A DNA stretch of 64,000 bases from Mesorhizobium sp. WSM3626 (GCF_000513935.1 NZ_AZUY01000008.1:43086-107085), one strand, 5' to 3'. Counted from the first letter of the stretch, positions 45,199 through 55,372 are shown. Notes: generated from the sequence alone by a model not told the origin. Translations and numbers: made by a program.

Positions 45199-46635
45199 AT
45201 GACCGAGATCAGCACAAACAGGGTAGACTGGCGCGCATTGTGGGCAAGCGGCGACCTGGCGCGCTTCTGCTTCATCAGCCTCGGCATCCTGCTTCATGCC
45301 ACCAATGAGACGATGGTGGCGACCGTCATGCCGGCCATGGTCGGCGAACTGGCCGGCGTGCAGCTCGTCGGCTGGTCGCTGGCGATCTACGAACTCGGCG
45401 CCATCGTCGCCGGTGCCGCGGCGGGACGGCTGGTGAGCTATGTGGCGCTGCGCACCAACATGATGGTCGCCGCCCTGCTTTACGCCGCCGGGGCGCTGAT
45501 CTGCGCCACCTCGCCTTCGATGCAATTGTTCCTGGCCGGCCGGCTGATCGAGGGGCTGGGCGGTGGCGCGCTGGTGTCGCTGGCCTTCGTCTCGGTCGAG
45601 CGGCTGTTTTCGCGTGCCATCTGGCCGCAGCTTTTCGGCATCATGTCGGCGATCTGGGGCGTCGCGGCGTTCAGCGGCCCGCTCCTCGGCGCTGTTATGA
45701 CCGAATTGCTGTCGTGGCGCTGGGCCTTCGGCGTCTTCACTCTCGGCGGCACCGCCATGGCGCTGGCAAGCTTCCTCGTACTCGACACGCCGGAAGCGAC
45801 AAGACCCAGCACGAGCGCCGGCAAGGCGCCGCCTTTTCCGTTCATGGCGCTTGGCTGCCTTGCTATTGCCGTGGTGCTGATCGCCTCGGCCGGCGTCGAC
45901 ATCGCCCTGCTGCGTTCCTCGCTGCTGATCGTGCTGGGGCTGGCAGGTCTCGCGCTGTTCTTCTACATCGATGCGCTGAAGCCGCGCTCCCGGCTTTTCC
46001 CGGCGCGGCTGTTCTCATGGCGCACGCCGGTCGGCGCCGGCATGACCATGGTGGCCGCCTTTTCCATCGCGACCTGCTCCTTCGGCGTCTACGGGCCGCT
46101 GCTGCTGACCAGCCTGCACGACATTCCGCTGCTGACCACCGGCTACATCATCGCCGCCGAATCGATCGCCTGGTCGATCCTGTCGATCCTCGTCGCCAAC
46201 GCGCCGCCGCGGCGCGAAAGGCTGATCATCGTCTGCGGCGCACTGATGATCGCGGCGGGCATCGCCGGCTTCGCGTACACGATACCACTGGGCTCGATCG
46301 CGCTGATCCTGGTCTGCGCCCTGTTGCAGGGCGGCGGCTTCGGCATTGCCTGGCCGTTCCTCACCCGCGTCATCGTCGCCTCCGCCCCGGACGACGAACA
46401 GACCATCGCCTCGGCCGCGGTGCCGACCATGCAGCGCATCGGCTATGCCGTGGGCGCCGCCCTTGCCGGCATCGTCGCCAATGCCAGCGGTTTTTCGCAA
46501 GGCCTGAACCATGACGCGGCCGCTGGTGTCGCGAGCTGGCTGTTCCTTGCCTTCGTGCCGCTCGGCGTTCTCGGCTGCCTCGCCGCCTTGCGGATATCGG
46601 CGGCGGCAAATCGGCCGCTCGCAGCCATCGGCTGA
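45199..46635 (+). CDS. MFS transporter, drug-exporter type
   Basis: 478 residues, with 12-14 membrane segments. HATNETMVATVMPAMVGELAGVQLVGWSLAIYELGAIVAGAAAGRL is the N-terminal motif region of multidrug or siderophore exporters, with motif C-like glycines in MSAIWGVAAFSGPLLGAVM. ATG 45199 follows AGGGATGAC; ATG 45181 is possible. It probably exports a small molecule by proton antiport. It ends 25 bp from the convergent kdpE gene. Confidence 0.85.
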   Translation: MTEISTNRVDWRALWASGDLARFCFISLGILLHATNETMVATVMPAMVGELAGVQLVGWSLAIYELGAIVAGAAAGRLVSYVALRTNMMVAALLYAAGALICATSPSMQLFLAGRLIEGLGGGALVSLAFVSVERLFSRAIWPQLFGIMSAIWGVAAFSGPLLGAVMTELLSWRWAFGVFTLGGTAMALASFLVLDTPEATRPSTSAGKAPPFPFMALGCLAIAVVLIASAGVDIALLRSSLLIVLGLAGLALFFYIDALKPRSRLFPARLFSWRTPVGAGMTMVAAFSIATCSFGVYGPLLLTSLHDIPLLTTGYIIAAESIAWSILSILVANAPPRRERLIIVCGALMIAAGIAGFAYTIPLGSIALILVCALLQGGGFGIAWPFLTRVIVASAPDDEQTIASAAVPTMQRIGYAVGAALAGIVANASGFSQGLNHDAAAGVASWLFLAFVPLGVLGCLAALRISAAANRPLAAIG

Positions 46636-46659
46636 CGCAGGTTCTATCGGACGGCTAAT

Positions 46660-47349
46660 TCACTCGACACGCAGGCGGTAGCCGACACCGGTCTCGGTGG
46701 TGATGTAGCGCGGCTGGTCGGGGGTTTTTTCGATCTTCTGCCTGAGCTGGCGCACATAGACCCTGAGATACTGCACGTCGGTCGAATCGTCCCAGATCTG
46801 CTTCAGGATGAAGTGGTGGGTCAGCACCTTGCCGGCGTGCTGCACCAAGATGCGCAGTATGTCGTACTCCTTCGGAGAGAGCTTCACCTCCCTGTCCTCG
46901 ACCTTGACGATGCGCTTGACCAGATCAACGCTGAGGTCGCCGCTCTGGAAAACCGGCTTTTCGCCCTGTTGCTGGAACTTGTGGCGCAGCGCAACGCGGA
47001 TGCGCGCCACCAGTTCGTTCATACCGAACGGCTTGGTGACATAATCGTCGGCGCCGAGTTCGAGCGCGCTGACGATACCGGCCTCGTCGGTGCGGCTGGA
47101 AAGGATGACGACGGGAATGTCGACGCCCTCGTCACGCCATTTGCGCAGCAGGTCGTGGCCCCCTATGCCGGGCAGGCCGAGATCGAGCAACACCAGGTCG
47201 GGCTTTTCCTGTTCCATCAGCTCGATCGCCACCTTGGCGTTGGGCGCCTCGCTGACCGTGTAGCCTTGGCTGGCAAGGCCGACCCGAAGCAGCTTGCGGA
47301 TCGGCGGCTCGTCATCGACAACCAGTATCCTGACATTCGAATTGGTCAT
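46660..47349 (-). CDS. kdpE: KdpE, response regulator of potassium uptake
   Basis: 229 residues. The receiver domain has the acidic pair VDDEPP, the phosphorylated Asp in LVLLDLGLPG, the Thr/Ser in VVILSSRTDE and Lys in DDYVTKPFG. The OmpR-type winged helix follows (KLSPKEYDILRILVQHAGKVLTHHFIL, YLRVYVRQLRQKI, TETGVGYRLR). KdpE activates the kdp operon when phosphorylated by KdpD. Coupled to kdpD by an ATGA overlap. Confidence 0.96.
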   Translation of the reverse strand: MTNSNVRILVVDDEPPIRKLLRVGLASQGYTVSEAPNAKVAIELMEQEKPDLVLLDLGLPGIGGHDLLRKWRDEGVDIPVVILSSRTDEAGIVSALELGADDYVTKPFGMNELVARIRVALRHKFQQQGEKPVFQSGDLSVDLVKRIVKVEDREVKLSPKEYDILRILVQHAGKVLTHHFILKQIWDDSTDVQYLRVYVRQLRQKIEKTPDQPRYITTETGVGYRLRVE

Positions 47350-50081
47350 CGAGGCTGGTCCACGCCGGGTTCGTCGCCGCGGTTGCCGACACCGCGCGCT
47401 TGCGCCGGCACTGGCATCCTGATGGTGAAGGCGGCACCGGGGCGGTCGGTCCGGTTGGCGGCCGCGATCGTGCCGCCCATCGCCTCGACGAAGCCACGGC
47501 AGATCGACAGGCCGAGCCCGGTGCCGGCGCGCACCTGATCGCCCTTGCGCACCCGGTAGAAGGTGTCGAACACGCGTTCCAGGTCCTGCGCCGGAATGCC
47601 CGGCCCCTCATCCATGATCTGCACGACGACAGAGCCATTGTCGGCCCAAGCCTGGACGCGGATCGCCGAGCCCGGCGGCGAATATTTCGACGCATTGTCC
47701 AGAAGGTTGAACAGCACCTGCTCGAACAACACGGGATCGAGCTTCAGCATCGGCAGGTCGGGCGGAATATCGACCTCGATCTTGTGTTCACTGGCGATCT
47801 TGCGGGCACGATCGAGTGCCGTACCGACGATATCTCCAAGATAGTGAAGGGCGTAGTTCGGCTCCATCGCACCGGACTCGATCTTGGTCATGTCGAGCAG
47901 ATTGGCGATGAAGCGGTTCAGCCGTTCCGATTCGTCGATCACCGTCGACAGAAGCTCCGCCCTGTCCTGCTCGGGCAGGTCGGGCGCGAACTCCTTGAGT
48001 GTGCCGGCCGCCCCCATGATGGCCGCGAGCGGCGTCTTCAGGTCATGCGAAATCGATGTCAGCAGCGCCGAGCGCAGCCGGTCGGCTTCGGCGGCCAGCT
48101 TGGCGCGGTCGACATCGGCGACGAGCTGGACGCGTTCGATCGCCACCGCCGCCTGGTCTGCCAGCGCGTCGAGCAGCCGCTGTTGCTCGGGCGTCAAAAG
48201 CGGGCCCTGCTTGTCATTGTCGAGACCGACGACGCCGATTGCCGTGCGTCCCGTGCGCAAGGGAAGATAGAGGCGCTTGGCGCCGGGCAGCGTGTCGGCG
48301 CCGCGTCCGGCGGCACGGTTGTGCTCCCAGGCCCAGCGGGCGGCGGCGATGTCGGCCTCGGCCAGCGTGTCGTCGGGCGGATAGCCTGCCTTGACGGTGA
48401 TGGTGCCGTCTTCCGGCAGCAGCAGCACCACGCGCAGCTTCAGCATGGAGGCTATCTGGAAAGCGGTGGCCCAGAGCACGTCATCGAGCGTGCCGGCGCC
48501 GGCGAGCTTCTTGGAGAACAGATAGATGTCCTCGGTTGCCCGCGCCCGTGAGCGGGCGGCGGCGGCCTGACGCTGGACGCGCGCCGTCAGGTTGCTGGCG
48601 ATGACGGCAACGGCGACGAAGACGGCAATCGCGACGATGCTCTCGGGATCCCGGATCGTCAGCGTGTAGCGCGGCTCGAGGAAAAAATAGTTGAAGGCAA
48701 GGACACTGAGGAAACAGGCGTAAAGCGCCGGCCAGAGACCACCGGCCACCGCCGATGTCAGCACGGAGAGCAGGAAGACGATCGCCAGGTTGCGAACGTC
48801 GAGGAACTGGTCGAGAACAGTGCTGAGGGCCAATGATCCGGCAACGTAAGCCGTGGCGAGCAAATACGGCTTGGCCTGAAACTGCCTCTGCTCGGCTGCC
48901 GCGCTCACTCTCCTGGAAGGCGTCTCGGTGTCCCGCTCCGTTCCGGAGATGACATGGACGCTGATGTCGCCGGCATTGCGGATCAGATCATAGGTGAGCG
49001 ATCCCTCGATCAGTTCCCGCCAGCGCGACCGGGTCGGCCTGCCGACCACGATGTGGGTGAAATTGTTCGCCGTCGCATGGCGAACGATGTCCTGCGCCAC
49101 GCTCTGGCCCGGAATGGTCGTCACCTCGGCGCCGAGCTGCTCGGCCAGGCGCAGGAGTGTGGCGAGCCTGTCCTTGTCGTCCTCGGACATGCCGGCCGAG
49201 CGAGGCGTGTCGACATGAAGTGCCGTCCATGGCGCACGAAGCCTGTCGGCCAGCCTGCGTGCGTAGCGAATGCGGGCCGCCCCGCCCGGACGCGCATCGA
49301 CGCAGACGAGAACCCGTTCCCCGGCAGCCCAAGGACCCTGGATGGCGTGGGACTGCATGTGGTTGAGCAACTGCTCGTCGACGCGCTGGGCGGTACGCCG
49401 CAGCGCCAGTTCCCGTAACGCCGTCAGATTGCCCGGCGAAAAATAGTTCTCTACGGCACGCTGCGCCGTGTTGGGGAAATAGACCTTCCCCTCCTCCAGC
49501 CGCTTGATCAGGTCGTCGGGCGTCAGATCGATGATTTCGACATCGTCGGCCTGGTCGATAATGGAATCGGGCACCGTCTCGCGCACCCTGACCCGCGTGA
49601 TCTGGGCGACGATGTCGTTCAGGCTTTCGACATGCTGGATGTTGAGCGTCGTATAGACGTCGATGCCCCGCGCCAGGATTTCCTGGACGTCGAGATAGCG
49701 CTTGGGGTGGCGGCTGCCGGGCGCGTTGGTGTGCGCGAGTTCGTCGACCAGGACCAGCGCCGGACGCCGGGCAAGGATGGCATCTATATCCATCTCGTCG
49801 AGGACACGCCCCCTGTAATCGACCTTGCGGCGGGCAATGACTTCATAGCCCTCGACCAGGGCCCGGGTTTCCTTGCGGCCATGCGTCTCGACCACGCCGA
49901 TCACCACGTCGACGCCGTCGGCCAGCCTGGCGCGGCCCGACATCAGCATCTCGTAGGTTTTGCCGACACCCGGTGCCGCGCCCAGGAATATGCGCAGACG
50001 GCCGTGCCCTTCCCGCCCGGCATGCTCTAGCAGCGCGTCGGGAGATGGTCTGTTTTCGACGTAGCTTCTGTTGTCCGGCAT
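47346..50081 (-). CDS. kdpD: KdpD, sensor histidine kinase of potassium uptake
   Basis: 911 residues. N-terminal KdpD domain with Walker A GAAPGVGKTYEML at residues 34-46 and LVDELAHTNAPGSRHPKRY; a Usp-like domain follows (about 245-370). Four membrane helices lie about residues 405-510, then a GAF-like part. The dimerisation domain has SHDLKTPLAAIMG, with the phospho-His near residue 680, and the ATPase domain has NLLDNASKYSPPG, DEGPGIP and GTGLGLSICRG. It senses K+ limitation and controls KdpE. Separated from kdpC by a 57-bp gap containing a strong hairpin. Confidence 0.96.
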   Translation of the reverse strand: MPDNRSYVENRPSPDALLEHAGREGHGRLRIFLGAAPGVGKTYEMLMSGRARLADGVDVVIGVVETHGRKETRALVEGYEVIARRKVDYRGRVLDEMDIDAILARRPALVLVDELAHTNAPGSRHPKRYLDVQEILARGIDVYTTLNIQHVESLNDIVAQITRVRVRETVPDSIIDQADDVEIIDLTPDDLIKRLEEGKVYFPNTAQRAVENYFSPGNLTALRELALRRTAQRVDEQLLNHMQSHAIQGPWAAGERVLVCVDARPGGAARIRYARRLADRLRAPWTALHVDTPRSAGMSEDDKDRLATLLRLAEQLGAEVTTIPGQSVAQDIVRHATANNFTHIVVGRPTRSRWRELIEGSLTYDLIRNAGDISVHVISGTERDTETPSRRVSAAAEQRQFQAKPYLLATAYVAGSLALSTVLDQFLDVRNLAIVFLLSVLTSAVAGGLWPALYACFLSVLAFNYFFLEPRYTLTIRDPESIVAIAVFVAVAVIASNLTARVQRQAAAARSRARATEDIYLFSKKLAGAGTLDDVLWATAFQIASMLKLRVVLLLPEDGTITVKAGYPPDDTLAEADIAAARWAWEHNRAAGRGADTLPGAKRLYLPLRTGRTAIGVVGLDNDKQGPLLTPEQQRLLDALADQAAVAIERVQLVADVDRAKLAAEADRLRSALLTSISHDLKTPLAAIMGAAGTLKEFAPDLPEQDRAELLSTVIDESERLNRFIANLLDMTKIESGAMEPNYALHYLGDIVGTALDRARKIASEHKIEVDIPPDLPMLKLDPVLFEQVLFNLLDNASKYSPPGSAIRVQAWADNGSVVVQIMDEGPGIPAQDLERVFDTFYRVRKGDQVRAGTGLGLSICRGFVEAMGGTIAAANRTDRPGAAFTIRMPVPAQARGVGNRGDEPGVDQPR

Positions 50082-50098
50082 CGGGTCCGATCATGAAT

Positions 50099-50129
50099 GG
50101 CGCCGGGGACCGTGTCGATCCCCGGCGCC
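50099..50129 (-). other. intercistronic hairpin between kdpC and kdpD
   Basis: GGCGCCGGGGA pairs perfectly with TCCCCGGCGCC (11 bp) around a 9-base loop. On the minus strand it lies 9 bp after the kdpC stop. No T-run follows, so it is more likely an RNA stability or processing element than a simple terminator. Confidence 0.65.
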
Positions 50130-50138
50130 GGCCATCAC

Positions 50139-50702
50139 CTATTTCGCGGCATCCAGCGCCAGGTTGAGAGCCAGCACATTGACCGCCGGCTCGCCGAGCA
50201 CGCCCAACTCCCGGTCCACGACCTGGCTGTCGACGAGCGCCTTGACCTTGGCTTCGTCGATGCCCCTTGCCTTGGCCACGCGCGGAACCTGGAAATAAGC
50301 GGCCTCGGGGCTGATCTGCGGATCAAGGCCGCTGCCGGATGTGGTCATCAGGTCCATCGGCACCGGCGCATTCGGATTTTCCGCCTTCAGCTTCGCGGCA
50401 TCGCCCTTGATGCGCTCGATCAACTTCGGATTGGTCGGGCCAAGATTGGAGCCGCCCGAGGCGCCGGCATCATAGCCATTGCCCGCCGCCGAAGGTCGTC
50501 CGTGAAAATACTTGTCGCTGGCGAAGGCCTGGCCGATCAGTTCGGAGCCGACCACCTTGCCGTCCTTCTCGATCAGGCTGCCATTGGCCTGGCGCGGGAA
50601 CAGCGCCTGGGCGATGCTGGTCATGCCGATGGGATAGACGAGCCCGGTCAGCACGGTGAAGAAGATGATCATGATGATCGCGGGTCTGATTTGCTTGAGC
50701 AT
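50139..50702 (-). CDS. kdpC: KdpC, potassium-transporting ATPase subunit
   Basis: 187 residues. One N-terminal membrane helix ([32 protein letters not shown]) is followed by the soluble domain with [30 protein letters not shown] and the C-terminal [19 protein letters not shown]. It stabilises the KdpFABC complex and affects ATP affinity. It follows kdpB by 11 bp. Confidence 0.96.
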   Translation of the reverse strand: MLKQIRPAIIMIIFFTVLTGLVYPIGMTSIAQALFPRQANGSLIEKDGKVVGSELIGQAFASDKYFHGRPSAAGNGYDAGASGGSNLGPTNPKLIERIKGDAAKLKAENPNAPVPMDLMTTSGSGLDPQISPEAAYFQVPRVAKARGIDEAKVKALVDSQVVDRELGVLGEPAVNVLALNLALDAAK

Positions 50703-50713
50703 CGGAATGATCC

Positions 50714-52807
50714 TTATGCAAGGCCGAGGGCCGTGATGGCCATGTCGATTATCTTGATGCCGACGAACGGCACGACGATGCCGCCGAGGCCGTAGACGAG
50801 AAGGTTGCGGCTGAGCAGCGCACCGGCGCCGATCGCCCGGTATTTCACGCCGCGCAGCGACAGCGGGATCAGCGCGATGATGATCAGCGCGTTGAAGATG
50901 ATGGCCGACAGGATGGCGCTCTGCGGTGTCGCAAGGTGCATGATGTTGAGCGCCTGCAACGGGCCCGTCCTTTGGCCTGGCGCGATGTAGAAGATGGCGA
51001 ACATGGCCGGAATGATGGCGAAGTACTTGGCGACGTCATTGGCGATCGAGAAGGTGGTCAGCGATCCGCGCGTCATCAACAGCGCCTTGCCGATCTCGAC
51101 GATCTCGATGAGCTTGGTCGGATCACTGTCGAGGTCGACCATGTTGCCGGCCTCGCGGGCGGCGACCGTGCCGGTGTTCATGGCCACGCCGACATCGGCC
51201 TGCGCAAGGGCTGGCGCGTCGTTGGTGCCGTCGCCGCACATGGCGACCAGCTTGCCCTTGGCCTGTTCGTCGCGGATCAGCTTCAGCTTGTCCTCGGGCG
51301 TTGCCTGGGCGAGGAAGTCGTCGACGCCGGCTTCCGCCGCGATGGCTGCCGCCGTCATCGGATTGTCGCCCGTGATCATCACCGTGCGGATGCCCATGCT
51401 GCGCAGTTCGGCGAAGCGCTCGCGGATGCCGCCCTTGACGATGTCCTTGAGGTGGACGACGCCGAGCAGCCGCCCGTCCCTCTCGACCGCCAGCGGCGTG
51501 CCGCCCGATTTGGCGACCTCGTCGGCGATCGCCTGCAGGTCGCGCACGGTATCGCTTCCGGGCCGTGTGCCATGCGTGGCTGATGTCGGCTGGCTGACAT
51601 AGGTCAGAATCGAATCGACCGCGCCCTTGCGCACCGAAGAGCCGTCTACGTCGACGCCGCTCATGCGGGTCTGTGCCGTGAAGGGCACGAACGTGGCGTG
51701 CAATGTCGCCATGTCGCGGGCACGGATGGCATATTTCTCCTTGGCCAGCACCACGATCGAGCGGCCTTCCGGCGTCTCGTCGGCGAGCGAGGCAAGCTGT
51801 GCCGCGTCGGCCAGTTCCTGCTCGCTGACGCCCTTGACCGGGCGGAACTCGGTCGCCTGGCGATTGCCGAGCGTGATGGTGCCGGTCTTGTCGAGCAGCA
51901 GCGTGTCGACGTCGCCGGCGGCTTCGACGGCACGGCCCGACATGGCCAGCACATTGAAGCGCACCAGGCGGTCCATGCCGGCAATGCCGATGGCCGACAG
52001 CAGCGCGCCGATCGTGGTCGGGATAAGGGTCACGAACAGCGCGACGAGCACGGTCACCGAGATATAGCCGCCTGAGTAGGAGGCAAAGCTCGGGATGGTC
52101 GCGGTGGCCAGCACGAAGATCAGTGTCATGCCGACGAGCAGGATGTTGAGCGCGATTTCGTTCGGCGTCTTCTGGCGCTCGGCGCCTTCGACCAGCGAGA
52201 TCATGCGATCGAGGAAAGTATGGCCGGCGGCGGCGGTGATGCGCACGCGGATCCAGTCGGAGAGCACCTGCGTGCCGCCGGTGACCGCCGAGCGATCGCC
52301 GCCGGATTCGCGGATGACCGGCGCGGACTCCCCTGTGATCGCCGCCTCGTTGACCGAGGCGACGCCTTCCACCACCTCGCCGTCGGACGGGATGATGTCG
52401 CCGGCCTCGACGAGAACGATGTCGCCGACCTTCAAACCGGTGCCGGGCACCAGCTTGAATTTCGTCCGGTCCTCGCCGGCCAACAGCTTGGCCTGGGTTT
52501 CGGTGCGCGCCTTGCGCAGCGAATCCGCCTGCGCCTTGCCGCGCCCTTCGGCGACGGCTTCGGCGAAATTGGCAAACAGCACCGTGAACCACAGCCAGAT
52601 GATGATCTGCAGCGTGAAGCGCAGATCGCCGCCACCGGTGACGAGGTCCTTGACGAACAGCACCGATGTCAGCGCCGACACGACGGCGACGACGAACATC
52701 ACCGGATTGCGGGCCAGCGTGCGCGGATCGAGTTTGCGGAAGGCACCGCCGATGGCGGGCCACAGGATGCCGGCATCCATGATGCTGGCCGATTTTGACT
52801 GGCTCAT
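50714..52807 (-). CDS. kdpB: KdpB, P-type ATPase subunit of potassium transporter
   Basis: 697 residues. The phosphorylated Asp is in [11 protein letters not shown] at about residue 306, the actuator loop TGES at 158-161 (its Ser corresponds to the inhibitory phosphorylation site in E. coli), the nucleotide-site region [21 protein letters not shown], and the hinge [19 protein letters not shown]. It drives K+ uptake through KdpA by ATP hydrolysis. It is coupled to the 71-residue gene by a 4-bp overlap. Confidence 0.97.
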   Translation of the reverse strand: MSQSKSASIMDAGILWPAIGGAFRKLDPRTLARNPVMFVVAVVSALTSVLFVKDLVTGGGDLRFTLQIIIWLWFTVLFANFAEAVAEGRGKAQADSLRKARTETQAKLLAGEDRTKFKLVPGTGLKVGDIVLVEAGDIIPSDGEVVEGVASVNEAAITGESAPVIRESGGDRSAVTGGTQVLSDWIRVRITAAAGHTFLDRMISLVEGAERQKTPNEIALNILLVGMTLIFVLATATIPSFASYSGGYISVTVLVALFVTLIPTTIGALLSAIGIAGMDRLVRFNVLAMSGRAVEAAGDVDTLLLDKTGTITLGNRQATEFRPVKGVSEQELADAAQLASLADETPEGRSIVVLAKEKYAIRARDMATLHATFVPFTAQTRMSGVDVDGSSVRKGAVDSILTYVSQPTSATHGTRPGSDTVRDLQAIADEVAKSGGTPLAVERDGRLLGVVHLKDIVKGGIRERFAELRSMGIRTVMITGDNPMTAAAIAAEAGVDDFLAQATPEDKLKLIRDEQAKGKLVAMCGDGTNDAPALAQADVGVAMNTGTVAAREAGNMVDLDSDPTKLIEIVEIGKALLMTRGSLTTFSIANDVAKYFAIIPAMFAIFYIAPGQRTGPLQALNIMHLATPQSAILSAIIFNALIIIALIPLSLRGVKYRAIGAGALLSRNLLVYGLGGIVVPFVGIKIIDMAITALGLA

Positions 52808-53019
52808 TTTGAAGCTCCGGCTTCAGTATTGATGTGCGGCACCGATTGGTCGGATGCCGGAAAGAGATGAGGAAGCCCGTAGGCCAGAAGCCAGAGCGCG
52901 ATCATGGCGGCGGCAAGCCCAAGAAATGTCGACAGGGTCGGGAAAGGAGGCGGCATTCCCTCCTTCCCCGGATCGGCCCGATGCCTGACATTGCGGCGCT
53001 TGTTGCTGAACCAGGACAT
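52804..53019 (-). CDS. 71-residue single-helix membrane protein between kdpA and kdpB
   Basis: Starts at ATG 53019, 7 bp after the kdpA stop, with GAGG overlapping that stop codon; its own stop overlaps the kdpB start by 4 bp. The N-terminal 35 residues are basic and polar ([19 protein letters not shown]), followed by one helix [23 protein letters not shown] and a short polar tail. It is not KdpF, which is present elsewhere in this operon. I do not recognise it. Its tight coupling on both sides suggests it is made in step with KdpA and KdpB and may be an accessory or regulatory subunit of the complex (inference). Confidence 0.8.
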   Translation of the reverse strand: MSWFSNKRRNVRHRADPGKEGMPPPFPTLSTFLGLAAAMIALWLLAYGLPHLFPASDQSVPHINTEAGASK

Positions 53020-53026
53020 GTCTGCC

Positions 53027-54730
53027 TCAGAATATCTGTCCATGAATCGTTGCCAGGTGCTCGACAACAGGTCCGACGGCGAGCGCCGGGAAGAAGGTCA
53101 GGCCGCCGACGATGACGATGACGCCGACCAGCAGCCCGACGAACAGCGGGCCGTCGGTCGGGAAGGTGCCGGCCGAGGCGGGCACGGTCTTCTTCGCCGC
53201 CAGCCCGCCGGCGATGGCGAGCGCCGGTATGATGACCAGGAAACGGCCCATCAGCATGCCGATGCCGAGCGTGATGTTGTACCACGGCGTGTTGCCGCTG
53301 AGGCCGCCGAAGGCCGAACCGTTGTTCGCCGCCGCCGAGGTGTAGGCGTAGAGGATTTCGGAGAAGCCGTGCGGTCCGCCATTGGCGATCGAGGCCACCG
53401 CGCTCGGCAGCACCACCGCGATGGCGGTGAAGACCAGCATCGCCAGAGGCAGGCACAGGATGGCCAACATCGCCATCTTGACCTCCTTGGCCTCGATCTT
53501 CTTGCCGAGATATTCGGGCGTTCGGCCGACCATCAGGCCGGCGACGAAGACGGCGATCAGGATGAACATCAGCATGCCGTAGAAACCGGCGCCGACGCCG
53601 CCGACGATGACTTCGCCGAGCTGCATGTTGATGAGCGGGATCATGCCGCCGAGCGCGGTGAAACTGTCATGCATGGCGTTGACCGCGCCGCAGGAGGCAG
53701 CCGTGGTGATGACCGCGAACAGCGCCGAGAGCGCGATGCCGAAACGGGTCTCTTTGCCTTCCATGTTACCGCCGTCGATGCCGAGCGCATGGACCAGCGG
53801 ATTGCCCGCCGCTTCCGCCCAATAGCAGACGGCGACGCCGGCGATGAACAGCACGCCCATGGCGGCCAGGATCGCCCAGCCCTGACGCTGATTGCCGACC
53901 ATGCGGCCGAAGACGTTGGTCAAGGCAGCGCCGACGACGAAGATCGACAGCATCTGGATCAGGTTGGAGATGGCATCGGGGTTTTCGAATGGATGTGCCG
54001 CGTTGGCATTGAAGAACCCGCCGCCATTGGTGCCGAGCATCTTGATGGCGACCTGCGAGGCGACCGGGCCGAGCGCGATCGTCTGCCTGGCGCCCTCCAG
54101 CGTGGTGGCGTTGACGTAAGGCCCGAGCGTCTGCGGCATGCCGAGCCAGACATAGACAAGGGTAAGCACGACGCAGAGCGGCACAAGCACATAGAGCGTG
54201 GCGCGCGTCATATCGACCCAGAAATTGCCGATCGATCTTCCGGAAGCGCGGGCAAAGCCGCGGATCAGCGCGATCGCAATGGCAATGCCTGTGGCGGCCG
54301 AAACGAAATTCTGGACAGTCAGGCCGGCCATCTGCACGAGGTAGGACATCGTGCTTTCGCCGCCGTAGTTCTGCCAGTTGGTGTTGGTCATGAAGCTGGC
54401 GGCGGTGTTGAAGGCGAGCGCCGGGTCGACCGCGCTCATGCCCGCCGGATTGTAAGGCAGGCCGCCCTGCAGGCGCTGCAGGACATAGAGCACCAGGAAG
54501 CCTGCCAGGTTGAACAGCAGCAGCGCCACCGCATAGCTGGCCCAGTGCTGTTCCTCGCGCTCGCTGGTTCCGCAAATGCGGTAGAGCCCCTGTTCGAGCG
54601 GGCGGAAGATCGGCGAAAGCGGCGTGCGATCACCTTTGAAGACGCGGTGCATGTAGAAGCCGAGCGGCTTCACCAGCAAAACGAGGATCCCGCAATAGAG
54701 GAGGATCTGTATCCATCCGTTCATGGTCAT
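53027..54730 (-). CDS. kdpA: KdpA, potassium-binding channel subunit
   Basis: 567 residues with ten or more membrane segments. The four pore-loop repeats can be traced by [53 protein letters not shown] and [20 protein letters not shown], whose glycines form the K+ selectivity filter. ATG 54730 lies 25 bp after the kdpF stop. It binds and passes K+ in the Kdp complex. Confidence 0.97.
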   Translation of the reverse strand: MTMNGWIQILLYCGILVLLVKPLGFYMHRVFKGDRTPLSPIFRPLEQGLYRICGTSEREEQHWASYAVALLLFNLAGFLVLYVLQRLQGGLPYNPAGMSAVDPALAFNTAASFMTNTNWQNYGGESTMSYLVQMAGLTVQNFVSAATGIAIAIALIRGFARASGRSIGNFWVDMTRATLYVLVPLCVVLTLVYVWLGMPQTLGPYVNATTLEGARQTIALGPVASQVAIKMLGTNGGGFFNANAAHPFENPDAISNLIQMLSIFVVGAALTNVFGRMVGNQRQGWAILAAMGVLFIAGVAVCYWAEAAGNPLVHALGIDGGNMEGKETRFGIALSALFAVITTAASCGAVNAMHDSFTALGGMIPLINMQLGEVIVGGVGAGFYGMLMFILIAVFVAGLMVGRTPEYLGKKIEAKEVKMAMLAILCLPLAMLVFTAIAVVLPSAVASIANGGPHGFSEILYAYTSAAANNGSAFGGLSGNTPWYNITLGIGMLMGRFLVIIPALAIAGGLAAKKTVPASAGTFPTDGPLFVGLLVGVIVIVGGLTFFPALAVGPVVEHLATIHGQIF

Positions 54731-54755
54731 GATGTAGCTTCCGTGCGCCGGTGGA

Positions 54756-54845
54756 TTAGAAACGCTCTGGACGAATGAGGGCGTAGGTGAGGTAGGCGAG
54801 CAGGAACAAGGTCACGCCACCACCGAGGATGTAATCGAAAAGCAT
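54756..54845 (-). CDS. kdpF: KdpF, small subunit of potassium transporter
   Basis: Translating the minus strand from ATG 54845 gives a 29-residue peptide: [11 protein letters not shown], then the hydrophobic [13 protein letters not shown] and the ending RPERF. The L-x-Y-A-L-I-R-P-E-x-F end is the hallmark of KdpF. An AAGGG ribosome site lies about 7 bases upstream. It stabilises the KdpABC complex in the membrane. It precedes kdpA. Confidence 0.95.
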   Translation of the reverse strand: MLFDYILGGGVTLFLLAYLTYALIRPERF

Positions 54846-54861
54846 GATTCGACCCTTCCGC

Positions 54862-54942
54862 TCAGATTCTGTCGCAGGCTTTGACGTAGACGAAGGACAG
54901 GGCGAAGAACAAAACCCCGATCCCGAGAACAATGACGTCCAT
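54862..54942 (-). CDS. 26-residue membrane peptide at the head of the kdp operon
   Basis: Translation from ATG 54942 gives 26 residues: MDVIVLGIGVLFFALSFVYV followed by KACDRI and TGA. It is one hydrophobic helix with an acidic Asp at position 2 and a polar end with Cys-Asp-Arg. An AAGGA site lies 8 bases upstream. The stop is 16 bp before kdpF. From memory, similar peptides ending in C-D-R-L or C-D-R-I occur before kdpF in other bacteria, though they are rarely annotated. A role in the Kdp complex is inferred from location only. Confidence 0.75.
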   Translation of the reverse strand: MDVIVLGIGVLFFALSFVYVKACDRI

Positions 54943-55140
54943 GATTGCGTTCCTTGCTTTCACTTGTGTCTTTCAGCCACAATCGAACAGGCCAAACCGC
55001 TCGCGCTTGCTCGTCGCTTCGATGGCGACGGCATTCAAAGCTTCTGTCGGCGTGTTATATGGACCCGATCGCCATAAAGGTTCGAGACGGGATGGATGGG
55101 AAAGAAATAGGAATTTTATAAAGGTTTTCGGGGTGGGCGG
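54943..55140 (-). promoter_or_regulatory. kdp operon promoter region with repeated ATAAAGGTT
   Basis: Read on the minus strand, the motif AACCTTTAT occurs twice, at plus positions 55074-55082 and 55118-55126, 44 bp apart, in an AT-rich patch. A -10-like TATAAC lies at 55054-55059 without a good -35 box, as expected for an activated promoter. These are candidate KdpE sites. Confidence 0.45.
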
Positions 55141-55355
55141 CGGGCCACCGGCGATAGGGGTCGCCTTCGACGACGACCAGCGAGCCACGGTTTGGAGGTG
55201 GCACCGATTATCAGGATTGTGAAAGCGGCAAAGGACCATCCCAAGCCAACGCCAGGCGGGAATTGCGGCCTAACGCAGTGAGGCGCTGTAGGATGCTGTT
55301 GCATGCAGTCGCATCCCATGGCATTTCCGATGACAGGGCTTCTTGGCGGGCAAGG
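55141..55355. other. stretch without a convincing gene
   Basis: Apart from the kdp control region, I see no coding signal here; reading frames that cross it are short or run into the tRNA gene. It is the spacer between kdp and tRNA-Ser. Confidence 0.5.
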
Positions 55356-55372
55356 TTTGAAAAATTTTCAAA
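55356..55372 (-). terminator. AT-rich inverted repeat after tRNA-Ser
   Basis: TTTGAAAAATTTTCAAA is a near-perfect palindrome 24 bp past the 3' end of the tRNA on its strand. With the following pyrimidines it may terminate the tRNA transcript. Confidence 0.4.

Noticed and set aside
52904-54778. A 624-codon open frame opposite kdpA
   Set aside because: It is antisense to kdpA and low in hydrophobic residues, with a runs-of-Asp/Arg/Gln composition typical of shadow frames.
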